This document shows, piece by piece, positions 22,008 to 33,382 of a stretch of 64,000 nucleotides of DNA. The position numbers were made by a program, and so were the translations under genes. Source of the stretch: Mesostigma viride. Lineage: Eukaryota > Streptophyta > Mesostigmatophyceae > Mesostigmatales > Mesostigmataceae. Position 1 is the first letter of the stretch; each line of letters opens with the position of its first letter. The DNA lies in assembly GCA_009746045.1 (NCBI GenBank), contig RPFO01000406.1:2756229-2820228 (forward strand), in the 5' to 3' direction. Under the pieces are notes generated by a model that was not told the DNA's origin, did not search any database, and saw only the letters and a program-made list of their open reading frames with translations.

Positions 22008-22785
22008 TGTTGGGGATCATATACCCACCTGCCCACACTATATTCCAGCCTGACTTTATTCTTCTTTGTTTTACTTCACAAGGGCTGAGAATTTGATAGA
22101 TTTGATAAGTTAGATGAATTGCTCTCAATGAGCTGATCAATGTTCATGTGCCATAGTCCTATATTTGGCCATAGATCTCTTGTACCTGAGTTGGTCTAGT
22201 AGCATCACTTCCATGCTTGACAAGTGGTGTACTTCTTTGGTAGACAAGTGTCCATTCCATGAGCTGACATGTGTTGGAAGCTCATAGTGACAAGTGTTGC
22301 ATTCCATTGACTGACAAGTGGATAGACTCATTGGATTACACTTGTCATTCCAAGTAGAAACCATGTGTCACTTTATTAAGCATTAGATGTGGCACATTGT
22401 TCAGAGGACATTTGGCAATCAACTGTCATGCCAGCTCATTAGAACCTTTCTAGAATGACCTTGGAATGTTCTAGGAATATACCAGGAATATTCCTGGAAT
22501 ATACTGAGAATATGCTGGGAATATGCTTAGATGTTTCTACAAGCTTCTATGATGACATCAGCATCTGATGTCATCCTTCCTAGCTAGAAAGGTATAAAAA
22601 GAAACTGGCTCCTAAGGCCAGGTACCTCTTTTCCTAACCTCTCAGCCTAAGAAATAAAACTCTTTTTCTGGTCTCTCTTCCATTGTCTTCAAGCTCAGTC
22701 TTTCATCACCTGCAAGGTGCAAGGGTAACAAGGCCAAGCACAAGGCATTGTGTAAAACCCATTAGTTTCCTCTACCTTTCCAACA
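22008..22785 (+). repeat. Copia 3' LTR, 778 bp
   Basis: Same length and, by eye, same sequence as 16840-17617. It is followed by the target duplication GAAAT (22786-22790). This indicates a very young insertion. Confidence 0.93.
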
Positions 22786-24630
22786 GAAATACTGCCGATG
22801 CATCGGCTGTAACTTCACAATTTTGCAAACCAGATGCCATCCAACCCACCCATATCCAATGGCTGTCCTTGGGGGCCAAGCATTTCCATGAGTTGCCCTT
22901 CGGGTTGGTATATCACAACCTTACATATATGCAGGGTAGGCCATGTATAACTGCCGTCAAAGTCAGGGGGGTCAAGACGAGCGTTTTTATTTTTGGTAGA
23001 ATGTGCATTTTGAATTATGTTGTAAGAGCTAGGCACCTACCACTTCAGGGATGATGAACAATTAGTTGCTGAACAGTTTGAGCCATTGGGGTCATCATTT
23101 GGGTGGGTATACCAGCAGTTACACCCAGTACAGCCCATAGGGGTACTGTTGGTAACAAGCAACCAAGGGGGTAGGAGTGGGCATACTACCTACAAATACC
23201 TACTAATATGGCCCCCAACCATGCCACACAATACATTTCCCTTCCACAATGATGGGGAAACATAACTGCATCATCACACTGCCCTTACATGGCACCTATG
23301 TGCAGGTGCCACCTTGTCCATGCACGTAGGTAACGTGGTACGGATACCCTACGCAAGGCATGCATTCTACGAGGCAGCCACCAACAAACTAGTGATTTTA
23401 AGCCTATTTCAGCTTGCCCTAGCAAGGATAAACTAGGCCTAAGCTGCTATAGCTTGCCAGGTGATGGCCAGCACACCTGGTGGCACATGCTGACAATGGG
23501 AAGCTTCTACTCACCGGTTACATGCTTGATGATGCCACAGAGACCAGCCAACAGTCTGCCTCACACTCATGCAATATGTGTGTGGGAAATGTATAACAAA
23601 CATATATGGAGGTATTCAAACCCATACAGCCTCTAAAACTTATCACCATCACCCTGTGGCAGGTCAACTGACTGAGGGAAGCATCTAAGAAGGGTGTTTT
23701 AGAAAGGGGCCAGGCCAGGGTCAAGAAAGAGCATGAATAATGCAAAAAGAATATGCTACACAAGCTAGAACGTATATATAAACGTCAAACATCGATAGGA
23801 AAACGATGATTAAGCTTTACCTGCAGGCATGGATGGCGTTACCTTGGCCCAGGCGGTGGCCGCAAAATGGCGCATTTCGGCACACCAAAGTTGTGCAGCA
23901 TGGTCGCTGGATTCGGCGATTTCTGGCCACCCTTGCACGTTTACGACTACTATGTATCATAAAAAGTAAAAAGATACATCCTTTAAAATACGCCGGAAAG
24001 GTATTGCTGTCAACGTTTCTATCGTCCGGCCTGATCGCAGTTTTTTCCAGCAAGAACGCTGCCGACACCTATCAAATGGCATTCCCGCGAACCAAAAATT
24101 GGCCTGTATCATCTTTAGGACGTATAAAATCAATTTCCTGAGTTTGGTCAGAAAATTCGAAAGAAAACGTAAATGCCATGCGTGGGCGCAAGCCGCCATG
24201 GCCAGGTCGTCGTTTTCCGGAATGCACGTTGTACGTGAAAAAGTACCCTGACCCCTTGTACTTTGACCGGCCAGAACACCTCTATAACTTTGTCAGAAGT
24301 ATGCAAACCCTAGTACCATGCTGTGAGGAAAATTATAAACTTTCGATCTTCTCAGCTAAACTTTTCCTAATTCTCAATAGTTTTCGCGGCATTTGGTCCC
24401 CCGAGAAGGGGCCGACGTGTCGGCTGTAACTCAGTTTTAGGCGGAAAATCGGCAGCCAGACCATTTAGGGGCTAGAGAGGACTGAGTTCAACTCAGTCCT
24501 CCGTAGAGGACCAGGGACAGACGACGAGTTAACAAAGCAATTACATGCATCGGCCATCAGTCAGAACACGGCATGTTAACAGGCATCATGGCTTGTTAAC
24601 AGGGAAGGGGAGGGGAAGAGGGGGAGAGTG

Positions 24631-24799
<169 letters not shown>

Positions 24800-27700
24800 T
24801 AAAGAGACGCATCAGGGCTTCTGCAAAGACATCACACACAATGTTGGATGGCATCCCTATCTTCTTGCATGACACGGACCAGGCGTCCATGAACAGCATG
24901 GAACAAGAAAGCAAGCACCTACCTAGTCTGACAGCAATAACCGCATTACACATATTGGTACTTTGTAAGTAAACCCAGAAAAAAAAAGGCAATGCCTTCA
25001 GGAATGAGGGGATGGTTAATGCAAGGCATCGCTAACCTGTTGTGAGGCATAGCAGCTATGCATTCAGGTGCCAAACCTCATCCATTCATTGCACAGCAAT
25101 TATCGGAAGAAAACGTAAAATCTGTGCCAGAGGTTCAGGACGTATCAATGGCAAACATGCCATGCAGTTCAACAAAGGGCAATTAACTGCAACGAAGCCA
25201 CCAAGCCGCTATCAACAGCAGAAGGAACGCATAGGAATATCACCACTCACTTTTTTATTTGAAAAAGAGAGGATCGGATAGGAAAAATGCCATGTACCGC
25301 AGAAGGGAAAAACACGAGGAAAACCTTTCACGATGGTACCTAAGGCACGTTTACAACAAAAGGGAACGAATACGTCCTGGATGATGCTCACCATCAGGTC
25401 TCGACAGCGCTTTAGCAGCCGACCACGAGTCGCCGTGCCTGTGGCATCGTTATGCGGACGCAGTTCAACGGAATCAGGCATGCACAGATACATGAGCAGA
25501 ATCGAAGTAGAAAGGCCAATACAGATCCATCCACAATGCCGAGCAATGCCATTCGTGCAGCCTGACGGAAGACCCACCCGCTTTGCACAGCACACTCCCA
25601 AGCCGGAAAAGCCCTAGCTGTCTAGATGTGGCCATCTCCTACAAAAAAGATCATGAAAACAACGTCATGATCTATACTGTCAATTTTTTTTCTTACAGCA
25701 AGCGGGTTTCGAATGCAAAACGAGTGCGTAAGTCACCATAAGTTGACCGGCTGTTAACAAGGACTGCTTGCTTACCTGGTTAGAGTGACTAACAGCCTTC
25801 AGAGCTCGAACTTCTAACAGCGAACAGGATGGAATATAGACAGTACTCCTGTGTTTCTCCCTCCATCCCCAATTCCCTTACCGACATATATTCGAAGACG
25901 CCGCAACAGCTTTGACATTCCGTAAATGTGTACACCTCCCTATCACAAACTCGTTCCCGTGAAAACTGAAAAGGTCACATGATACCACTGCATGGCGTTG
26001 AGCCACTCCCAGCGCCATAATTATGTCAACCTCCCCCTAGCCCATAGCTGCGACATACTGCACGTGCCAAGTCCTTCACTGCTGCATTGCGACTTAGTGA
26101 GCGTTGCGCGTTCCCCTCGCAATCCGTTGCACACAACGGACGCGGCTCGCAGCGCGCAGAGCTGGAGTTTGAACGGAACGGTCGCAACATCGGAATCTAC
26201 ATAACTCGTGCCGAGAAACTGACAGGAGCATGTATCCACCAATGAAAGCCGCAGGTACAATCATCATTTGCCGTGCTGCCAGACCCTAGAAAACGCTTGG
26301 TTCTGCCACTGTCGAACAACCGTCTCAGCCGGGAATATTCCTGAAAAAACTGTGGCGACGGCGATTTCTGTTCGTTGGCTGACTGACTGACAGCCGACAA
26401 ACAACATACGGAACAAAACGTTAGTCTCCACTAAGTGAGAACATCCAATGAAGATTGTTCAGTAAGGTTTGTATCATATAAGTACCTGCCTATCGTTTTA
26501 TGGTATGAAGGTACGGCTTCGTCATCAGTTCATTCCCACGCCGGTTACTGTGCTGGGAATAAACTGACTGACGATTCCAAACTGCCGTTCCAAAAACTTT
26601 CAACTTTGCGCCCGATCTCGCCCAACCGTTACCTGGTAGACCGTTGGGCCTACATGATGATGATATGTACCGTTAGGCCCAACGGTATTAGCGAGTGTCA
26701 CGAAAATTTTACTTCCGATGAAGCAAGTGTCACGAAAATTTTATTGCGACAAAGCTACGCAACGCTGCACCTAGCCGCACCATTCCATAAACGCCTTACG
26801 CAGCCATGGTAGGCCGGAATAGACATGGCATTTCCAATTCGGGATTCGGACTAATTCAGTCACCTGTTTAGATTTAGCCCTACATAGCTGTGACCCGCCG
26901 GTAGTTTTCCTTGCAGCGCTGGCAAATAGATTTCGAGGTGTTGAACCTGGGGCATGTTGAATTGAGTAAACTGCCAAAACCGGCATGCGGAGTCCCAGTC
27001 CATCCGCTTTTTGTTCCGTTTTGAGAATACAGCGGCCCCTACACTGCTCTTGCGCTGAGATTGCTTTCAATATGGTTCTTGGCAGTACTGAATCGTTAGC
27101 TCAGCATCGGAGCAGGACTGGCCTTTCCTCATAATGCATCAAGCAATTAGTCTGGGGTCCGTCAACTGGACTGCATCAACAATCATCCCAACCCCGACTT
27201 CGAGTGTATCCGATCTTTTTTCTTCTGAAGAGGTCAGTCGATGAAACATGCGATTTGGTCAGTTTTAATGTAAAATCCTTTTTACCCCTGAGGTAGCCAA
27301 CGAGGCAATGATTACAAGCGGACGTACGTAGATAATCCGTTTAAAAGGTTTGTTCTGGCGATGGCTGTTCCACTTCTCATGCCTAGCACCTTTGTCACTC
27401 TCCCCCTCATTGTGGCCTCACCAGTTTTTTACATGTGTTTCGCACGCCATGGTGCCTGGCTATCATTTGTTTCCTCCACGCTGAACTGAATCTTGCTTGA
27501 CCCTCCGTTTCAGGCGTTATCAATTTTGTGTCCATTGCGCCCTTCGAGTACTGCTAATCATGCCTCGTTGCATGATTGGCAGGCTTGCCTGCTTGATGTG
27601 GCTGTGTTTGTGTGAAATCTCAATACGTACGCATTTCTTGAGGACTTCCTCAATAATTTCACGTTTCATCACGCTCTTGGTGTCATTGCTTATGCTTAGA

Positions 27701-28029
27701 CCCTCAGGAGTTATCAAGCTCCATCAGGGATTAGATGTGATTGAGCGACAATAGTTGTGATGTATGTATGCAACTTTTAGACTCTTTGAACTCATGCATT
27801 ACATCACATCTGTTATTCATTAAAAGGCCTCAATATCATTGTCAGTTTTGCGTGTTGATGTACACTAGTTTAATTGTCCGTTTTGCGTGTGGATGTATGC
27901 GGCATGTTTCAGCACATCACCTCTTTTGCATATGCCGTTCCTTGTCTCACTCAGATTCAATGCCATCATTGCCTTTGATCAGTTTTATTAGTGCCTCGTC
28001 TGGTGGTGTGAATGTCATGCCTTCATCAG
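24800..28029. other. CACTA interior without recognised genes
   Basis: About 3.2 kb with only short frames of ordinary length. No transposase, zinc-finger or other domain was recognised. A duplicated GTGTCACGAAAATTTTA occurs at ~26696 and ~26729, and GTTGGGCCTA/TAGGCCCAAC form a short inverted repeat at ~26643-26690. Confidence 0.5.
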
Positions 28030-28330
28030 TGCCGTGAGTTGCCTTTATCAGTGCCGTGCTGTTTATCAGTGCCTTTCATCAGTTTTATCAGGTTGGCTTC
28101 ATGCTCCTGATAAAATCCTGATAAAATTTATATGAAAAAGTCAGTTTTAGGCACATATGTATCTGAGGCATTATCAGGATTTATCAACCATGCGTCCTGA
28201 TATTATCAGTGCTTACATATCAGTGTTTATCAGCGTTTATCAGCGTTTATCAGTCACTCGGATTTTTTTTTATCAGGTGTTTACATATCAGTTTTATCAG
28301 GCGTTTATCAGGGTTATCAGTTTTTAAATC
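28030..28330 (-). repeat. CACTA right subterminal repeats
   Basis: More than fifteen copies of TTTATCAG(C/T), the reverse complement of the left-end motif, including runs such as TTTATCAGCGTTTATCAG. Confidence 0.85.
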
Positions 28331-28348
28331 AGAAACGAGTTACTAGTG

Positions 28349-28534
28349 GAGGGAGGGAGGGAGGGAGGGAGGGAGGGAGGGAGGGAGGGAGGGAGGGAGG
28401 GAGGGAGGGAGGGAGGGAGGGAGGGAGGGAGGGAGGGAGGGAGGGAGGGAGGGAGGGAGGGATCGAGGGAGGGAGGGAGGGAGGGAGGGAGGGAGGGAGG
28501 GAGGGAGGGAGGGAGGGAGGGAGGGAGGGAGGGA
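28349..28534. repeat. (GGGA)n microsatellite, right part
   Basis: Continuation of the tract that ends at 14534, with one interruption (GGGATCGAGG near 28460). It was split by the CACTA insertion. Confidence 0.95.
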
Positions 28535-28950
28535 CTTGGCATTGCTGCTATGTACAATGTCTCATTCTGTCGTTCGTCTGAAAGACCAGGAGCTCACACT
28601 CGTCAATCTCGTTAAGTGATAGGGAGCCTATTTGTAGCAGCCCTGGCTGGGACATATGCCCTGCATGGTGACCAAGAACATGGCCCCGTCAAAGCTCATC
28701 AGCATCTCAACATACTTTGGCAAAGGATTATTTTTGGACTGTACAGCAAGCAAGGCTACATAGGAAGATACAAAAAGTCAGCTTAGTTTGTACAAGTTGG
28801 CAGAAATGTATCACCCTTTGAGAGTGATATTATGTTGAAGCTACTATCTACTCTCTAGGCATTTCAACTTACATACATTAGCTCACACAACCTAGTTGCG
28901 ATCTGTTGCTGGTGCTTGGATTTCCCATTGCATGCCAGATGCCACCCACC

Positions 28951-29103
28951 CACCTACCCTGGCACCCACCCACCCACCCACCCACCCACCCACCCACCCA
29001 CCCACCCACCCACCCACCCACCCACCCACCCACCACCCACCCACCCACCCACCCACCCACCCACCCACCCACCCACCCACCCACCCACCCACCCACCCAC
29101 CCA
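28951..29103. repeat. (CCCA)n microsatellite
   Basis: CACC/CCCA repeats with one phase shift near 29032. They grade at 29104 into a (CCCG)-rich block. Confidence 0.95.
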
Positions 29104-29400
29104 CTCTTCCACCCGCCCGCCCGCCCGCCTGCCCACCTGCCCGCCTGCCCGCCCCCCCGCCTGCCCGCCCCCCGGGGGTGTGAGCTTCTTCTGTCAGTTC
29201 TCACTCATGCAGTGTTTTCTTTGAATGTCTCCCCCACCCACCGCCCGCCCACCCGCCCGCCCGCCCGCCCCCCGCCCGCTTGCCGCCCGCCCGCCCGCCC
29301 GCCCGCCCGTCCGCTTGCTCGCCCGCCCCCCCGGGGGTGTGAGCTTCTTAGAACTGTCAGTTGTCACTCATGCAGGTAGCGCAGTGTTTTCTTCGAATGT
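29104..29400. repeat. Tandem duplication upstream of LRR exon b
   Basis: Two diverged copies of a unit made of CCCGCC repeats, CCCCGGGGGTGTGAGCTTCTT, TGTCAGTT, TCACTCATGCAG and TGTTTTCTT-GAATGT (about 29104-29226 and 29227-29400). Both lie in the intron just before the exon starting at 29437. Confidence 0.7.
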
Positions 29401-29436
29401 TTTTGTGGGATTTTACTCTCTTTCCTACATCACCAG

Positions 29437-29496
29437 CATCGGTCTTACTGGAACTCTTTCATCTGCGCTGGGAAGCTTGACGGCTCTGAGAAGTCT
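29437..29496 (+). CDS. LRR receptor-like gene, exon b: LRR 1
   Basis: Acceptor ATCACCAG|CATCGG and donor AGTCT|GTACGT bound 60 bp encoding IGLTGTLSSALGSLTALRSL. Joined to exon a it reads ...DLPDG-IGLTGTL, the normal step from the cap strand into the first plant-type LRR (LTG-x-(I/L)-x-x-x-LG-x-L-x-x-L). It starts one base into a codon and ends two bases into one, like the other LRR exons. Confidence 0.7.
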
Positions 29497-29528
29497 GTAC
29501 GTTTTCATTATTATCTACAATGAGCTAG

Positions 29529-29738
29529 TTGGTGAGCTATGCTCATTTTATCTATGACTAACCTGCTGAGCGGAGAATGCAACGCCGTATAGCACCAAAG
29601 GAAAAAATAATTTTAGAAAAAAAAATATTTTTTGTGCTGGCACCCGTACCCCAGCCACCCAGGTAGGGGTTGGCTGGAGAGGTGGTTGCTATAAAGGGTG
29701 GGCTTCCATTCTAGGGAAGCAGGTTGTTTCTTTTGCCT
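29529..29738 (+). repeat. DIRS split repeat A1
   Basis: Starts TTGGTGAGCTATGCTC and ends GTTTCTTTTGCCT; matches 34427-34636. It includes TATAAAGGG (~29691), a plausible promoter for the gag ATG at 29807. Confidence 0.88.
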
Positions 29739-29806
29739 GAGAACCTCAAGTGACCACATCACAAAAAACAAAACGCAATATAACACATCAAGCATTATAA
29801 CCCACC

Positions 29807-30909
29807 ATGACCTCAGTGACAGCCCCAGAGCGGAATTTCATAGCAAAGCTCAAGCAAGAAGCCAGGGAGGGATGCACCCCAAAGGAGGCCGCAACTGCGG
29901 TCCAGAAGATCCTAGGGGAGGGGCATTGGCTAGAGCGGATCCAGAAGCTCAATCCGGGGCGTGCCAAGAACGTCATGGACGTGTTGGAGAAAAGGGGGTT
30001 TGTCAGCGACTGGGATGGGGAGGAGGCCCTGGCCGATGTGCTAGCAGCGCAACTGGGGGAGGCTATTGCAGAGCCGGATCCACCAGTGTCAGCAGGTGGG
30101 GTGGGAGCTGGGGGTGTTCCCCCTTCGGCAGGTGGAAGCGGAGGGGCGGGGCATGGTGGACCGGGCGCTGGCGAGGAGGATGGCGCCCCTGGGGCGATCG
30201 ACCAGGATGTGGCGGACCTAGACCGGAACATAGGTCGGCTGCTGGGCACCGAGACGGGCTATGCAACGCCAGCGGGAGGGCTTCCATCCCGCCGGGCAAC
30301 GCCCGCACTGGCGGAGATATTGGCGACCTGATATCGGCCATGTCGAAGCTGCTGGACCAGGCAAAGACTCCAGCAACTGCAAGCCCAGCCGCAGCGGCGA
30401 CTGCTGGCAGGCTGGCGCGCACGAAGGGGGTGGCGCTGAGCGGGCATGCAGTGCCGGTCCTGGTGAGCAACATGCTGGAGGCGGTGCTGCCGGGGATGCT
30501 GGACTACGCAGAGAGCGTGGGGGGGAAGTCAATCCGTGCATCGTTAATGCTGACGATGCACGGCAGCTCAGCCAGCGGGGAGAGGAGGATGCTGCTCCTG
30601 CAGATGGCAGGAATTCTGGACACGATGGTGACAGAATTTGGCTACTGGGCCACGCCACGCTCCGAAGTAATTCTGGAGCTGGCAGCAGCCGAGTACCTGG
30701 CAAAGCTGATCACGGCATGCCAGCTGGTGGATGTGGGGTCGACGGGTTGGAAGGGGACTCCGTCGGCAATGCTGCCATTCCAGGAGGGTGGAGCAATGCT
30801 GGCGTCTCCGGCGGTGCGGGCGGCGATGAGCATGGGGAAGCTGCAGCACAAGCTGGAGCAGGGTCCCGGCAAGAAGGGGCAGGGCGGCCCGTCCAACAAC
30901 AACAAGTGA
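29807..30909 (+). CDS. DIRS element Gag-like protein
   Basis: Starts in a good context (CCACCATGACC) with MTSVTAPERNFIAKLKQEA, followed by a Gly/Ala/Pro-rich linker. The first frame closes at 30331, but the adjacent frame is open from before 30270 to 30909 and continues with IGDLISAMSKLLDQAKT, ALSGHAVPVLVSNMLEAVLP and HKLEQGPGKKGQGG. One single-base shift near 30270-30320 therefore splits the gene. I do not recognise the fold. Its position before RT and its basic Gly-rich C-terminus fit a nucleocapsid-type Gag. Confidence 0.65.
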
Positions 30910-31105
30910 GGGAGCGGTGCCTTCTTCCACTACCTCTTCCAGCACCCCTGCCACCTCGTGACTGGTGGCAGCAGGTACGCTCAGGCCGTAGGCGCGATAG
31001 GATGAGTCGGGCTTTTAATGCTCGCACACTAGCCTGTCAGACGGTTAGGGCGTTAAACTGGATGGGGGGGGGGGGCGAGACCCGCCTGCTGTAGATTCAG
31101 CCCGT

Positions 31106-33382
31106 GTGCCCGGGCCTCTGCAGCAGGCGGCCCTAGATGGGATCGATGATGCTTGCAGGTCCTTTGTCCGCCGGAACGGTGGTTCCGTAGCGGCAATGGC
31201 AGGATCTGTAGTGGATGGGGGTGAATATGCTGAAGGAGCCCCTTACGAACCGTTAGTGGCCGCACGCTTGGCCTTGCCTGGTCCGGGGGAAGGTGGCCAA
31301 GTGGATGTGCTGAACTTACTACCCCCCTCTTGGGGAGCAATTTTGAATGATGAGAGTAGGATGGTACGGACGCTGAGCCCAGCAGAGCGGATCTTGCAGA
31401 AGTCGATGCGGATCTCGCGGGGGTGTAGCATGGAGGAGTTCGCGCGGGTTTGCACGGTGTGTGTGGAGAGGGGGATTTTGGGTGGATTTTTTGAGGAGGA
31501 GCCGCCTATGGTGAACGGTACTTTTGGGGTCGGAAAGCCCGACGGCCGTATACGGCTGATTGTGGACAACCGGCGTGGCAACATGCCACTACCAGATCCT
31601 ATGCCCGCTTTTTTACCACACCTTGGCGTGATTTGCGATTTGCCCACGCGCGCTGGGGAGGATGTTTTTGGGGGCGTATCAGATTTGGATTCGTACTACA
31701 ACAGACTCCGCCTGCCAGTTTGGATGCGGCGGTACTGTGCGTGGATGCCGGTGTGGTCGGATCTGGTGGGCCTGAGTGGGGCTCGTCGGAAGGTGTGGCC
31801 GTGGATGTTGTGCTGGCCAATGGGCAACAAGCTGGCCGTCGCCGTGGCCCAGTGTGTGCATCAGTCTGTGTTGTACCGCTGTGGCCCCAAGCCGCCGTTG
31901 GAGGCTAGTCGTGGGCTGAGCATCAACATGTCCGCGCTGATCCTGGTGGCGGAGGCCAACGAGGCGGGGGAGACCGTCCGGCTGAGGCTGGAGGAGGACC
32001 CTGCTGCGCCCTTGGCGCCCTCGCCGTGCTTCGAATCTCGGCAGGATCTGGAAGGTATGCATGCTGTGACGATCGATGACCTCCATTTCACCCACTGTGC
32101 GTCGGTGGATGGGGTGAATCAGCAGCTAGATCGTGTTCAGGCTGCCTACGCCGCTGTTGGGCTGGTGCAGAAGTCTGACAAGGTGGTACGGGCGACAGCA
32201 GAGCAGACTGGTGTGCAGGCGGTGGGTGTCATTCACCAAAGAGATGGTGACGTGGTGCCTGTTCCTGAGCGTGTGGTGGCAGTTATCGCTGCTACTCATA
32301 GAATCTTAGATCGCGGGTTTACATACTACCGCGAACTTAGTTCTGTGCTTGGGAAGTGGGTGTGGATGCATCTGCTGTGCCGCCCCATGCTTTCGGTGTG
32401 GTCTGAGACGTACCGGCTGCTAGCAGCCATGAATGCCTCCCTGCCTGGGCGCCGCTGGCGCCTCCCTGCGGGGGCCCGCCAGGAGCTTCAGGCGGCGATC
32501 GACCTGGCCCCCTTTTTGAGGGCGGCCAGGGCCCGGCCCCTTTCTGACCGGGTCGTCGCAAGTGATGCGAGCGGCTCCGGCGGTGGGGTGGTCTACAGGG
32601 ACCTGCCTGGGGCCGATTGTGCCCGGCTGGCGACCCGGCGCGAAGCGCGGGGGTGGCGGACGACAGCTTTAACGTCTGGGGAGGACTGGGACCTGGAGCG
32701 CATGGAGGAGGGGGACTACAGCCTGCTGGATAGTGGCCACTGGCGTACGGCACTGTCCTACCGGTGGCGGGGGCAGCCTAACCACATCAACGTCAAGGAG
32801 GCGATTGCTGCGACACAGGGGGTCGAGTGGTCGTGCCGGACCAAGGCGTGTCGAGGTAAGCGAGTCGTCCGGCTCGTAGACTCCAGTGCTGTGGTGGGGG
32901 CGTTTGTCAGAGGGCGGTCGTCTTCCTACCGCCTCAACCAGCTGGTTCGGCGCTACTGCGCTCTGTCACTGGCTGGCGACACGCAGAGCCACTGGGTCTG
33001 GGTGGCTACCGACCACAACCCAGCTGACAAGGCCAGTCGGCGTGGCGCTTGGATTCCTGACTTGACCCGGTGTGGTGACGTGCATCCCAACCCTGGGCCT
33101 GAGGGGGCGCGACGCCCTCGGGACTTGGCACTTTTGGAAGGCACAGTCAACCCTGTGTCTACCTTGCCAGCGTACCGGCGTGCGGCGGCTGTCTACGTGG
33201 CGTGGGCGCCACCTGGCCCTGTCGACCCAGCTGACGCGGAAGCCATTTTCTGTGAGTGGATTTCTGCTGTCTACCATGCCAGGGCGGGCGGGGGCGTACC
33301 TTATGCCAGCATGCCAAGGCCTGTCTGCACCTGTACTACCCCGACATTGTTCGGAATTGGGTACTGGCGGACCGCCTGCTAG
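31106..33382 (+). CDS. DIRS element reverse transcriptase-RNase H, with 2A-like motif
   Basis: Open for 758 codons; the first in-frame codon in this interval is GTG, so the true start is uncertain. RT features include GVGKPDGRIRLIVDNRRGN (~148), VSDLDSYYNRLRLP (~190) and the catalytic VTIDDLHF (Asp324-Asp325). RNase H follows with VVASDASGSGGGV (~485), VRLVDSSAVVGAF and TDHNPADKASR (~630). Immediately after RNase H comes CGDVHPNPGP (residues ~656-665), matching the 2A consensus D-V-x-x-N-P-G-P, then the beginning of the tyrosine recombinase region. That protein leaves this frame at ~33300 through a single-base shift in a G-rich run. Confidence 0.88.
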   Translation: MPGPLQQAALDGIDDACRSFVRRNGGSVAAMAGSVVDGGEYAEGAPYEPLVAARLALPGPGEGGQVDVLNLLPPSWGAILNDESRMVRTLSPAERILQKSMRISRGCSMEEFARVCTVCVERGILGGFFEEEPPMVNGTFGVGKPDGRIRLIVDNRRGNMPLPDPMPAFLPHLGVICDLPTRAGEDVFGGVSDLDSYYNRLRLPVWMRRYCAWMPVWSDLVGLSGARRKVWPWMLCWPMGNKLAVAVAQCVHQSVLYRCGPKPPLEASRGLSINMSALILVAEANEAGETVRLRLEEDPAAPLAPSPCFESRQDLEGMHAVTIDDLHFTHCASVDGVNQQLDRVQAAYAAVGLVQKSDKVVRATAEQTGVQAVGVIHQRDGDVVPVPERVVAVIAATHRILDRGFTYYRELSSVLGKWVWMHLLCRPMLSVWSETYRLLAAMNASLPGRRWRLPAGARQELQAAIDLAPFLRAARARPLSDRVVASDASGSGGGVVYRDLPGADCARLATRREARGWRTTALTSGEDWDLERMEEGDYSLLDSGHWRTALSYRWRGQPNHINVKEAIAATQGVEWSCRTKACRGKRVVRLVDSSAVVGAFVRGRSSSYRLNQLVRRYCALSLAGDTQSHWVWVATDHNPADKASRRGAWIPDLTRCGDVHPNPGPEGARRPRDLALLEGTVNPVSTLPAYRRAAAVYVAWAPPGPVDPADAEAIFCEWISAVYHARAGGGVPYASMPRPVCTCTTPTLFGIGYWRTAC
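33077..33100 (+). promoter_or_regulatory. 2A-like ribosome-skipping motif
   Basis: Codes for DVHPNPGP preceded by CG. In known 2A sequences the ribosome skips the Gly-Pro bond, releasing the upstream protein. Here that would separate RT/RNase H from the recombinase. Confidence 0.6.

Larger units (their letters stand above)
16821..24471 (+). mobile_element. T1 copy c: non-autonomous DNA element split by Copia
   Basis: The left end CCCCTAAATGGGC (16821) and right end CCATTTAGGGG (24471) are inverted repeats, flanked by CTAG on both sides (16817-16820 and 24472-24475). Removing the Copia element (16840-22785) and one GAAAT duplication leaves ~1.7 kb without ORFs. The same family occurs at 35675-46909, and as diverged or partial copies at 12886-13530 and 63370-63644. 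Confidence 0.75.
15148..24532 (+). mobile_element. T2: TTAA-flanked DNA element containing T1 and Copia
   Basis: The two ends are a perfect 19-bp inverted repeat: TTAACTCGTCGTCTGTCCC at 15148-15166 and its complement at 24514-24532. If the outer TTAA is the target duplication, the terminal inverted repeat is 15 bp. Just inside each end is a hairpin built from ACTCAGTCCTC and its complement. The body (15190-16816) is related to T1 in its second half (ACCGTGGCCACCAACCATCCC; CCGGCTTTACCTGGC; TTGGCCCAGGCGGTG) but has different ends. There is no coding capacity, so it is a non-autonomous element of about 1.7 kb before the nested insertion. The TTAA target would fit a piggyBac-like mobilising source; that is inference. 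Confidence 0.7.

Noticed and set aside
25042-27070. Short ORFs of 60-130 codons inside the CACTA element
   Set aside because: Lengths expected by chance, no recognisable motifs, overlapping frames on both strands.
28878-29379. Gly-Trp-Val and Thr-His-Pro repeat ORFs
   Set aside because: Readings of the (CCCA)n and (CCCG)n tracts before LRR exon b.
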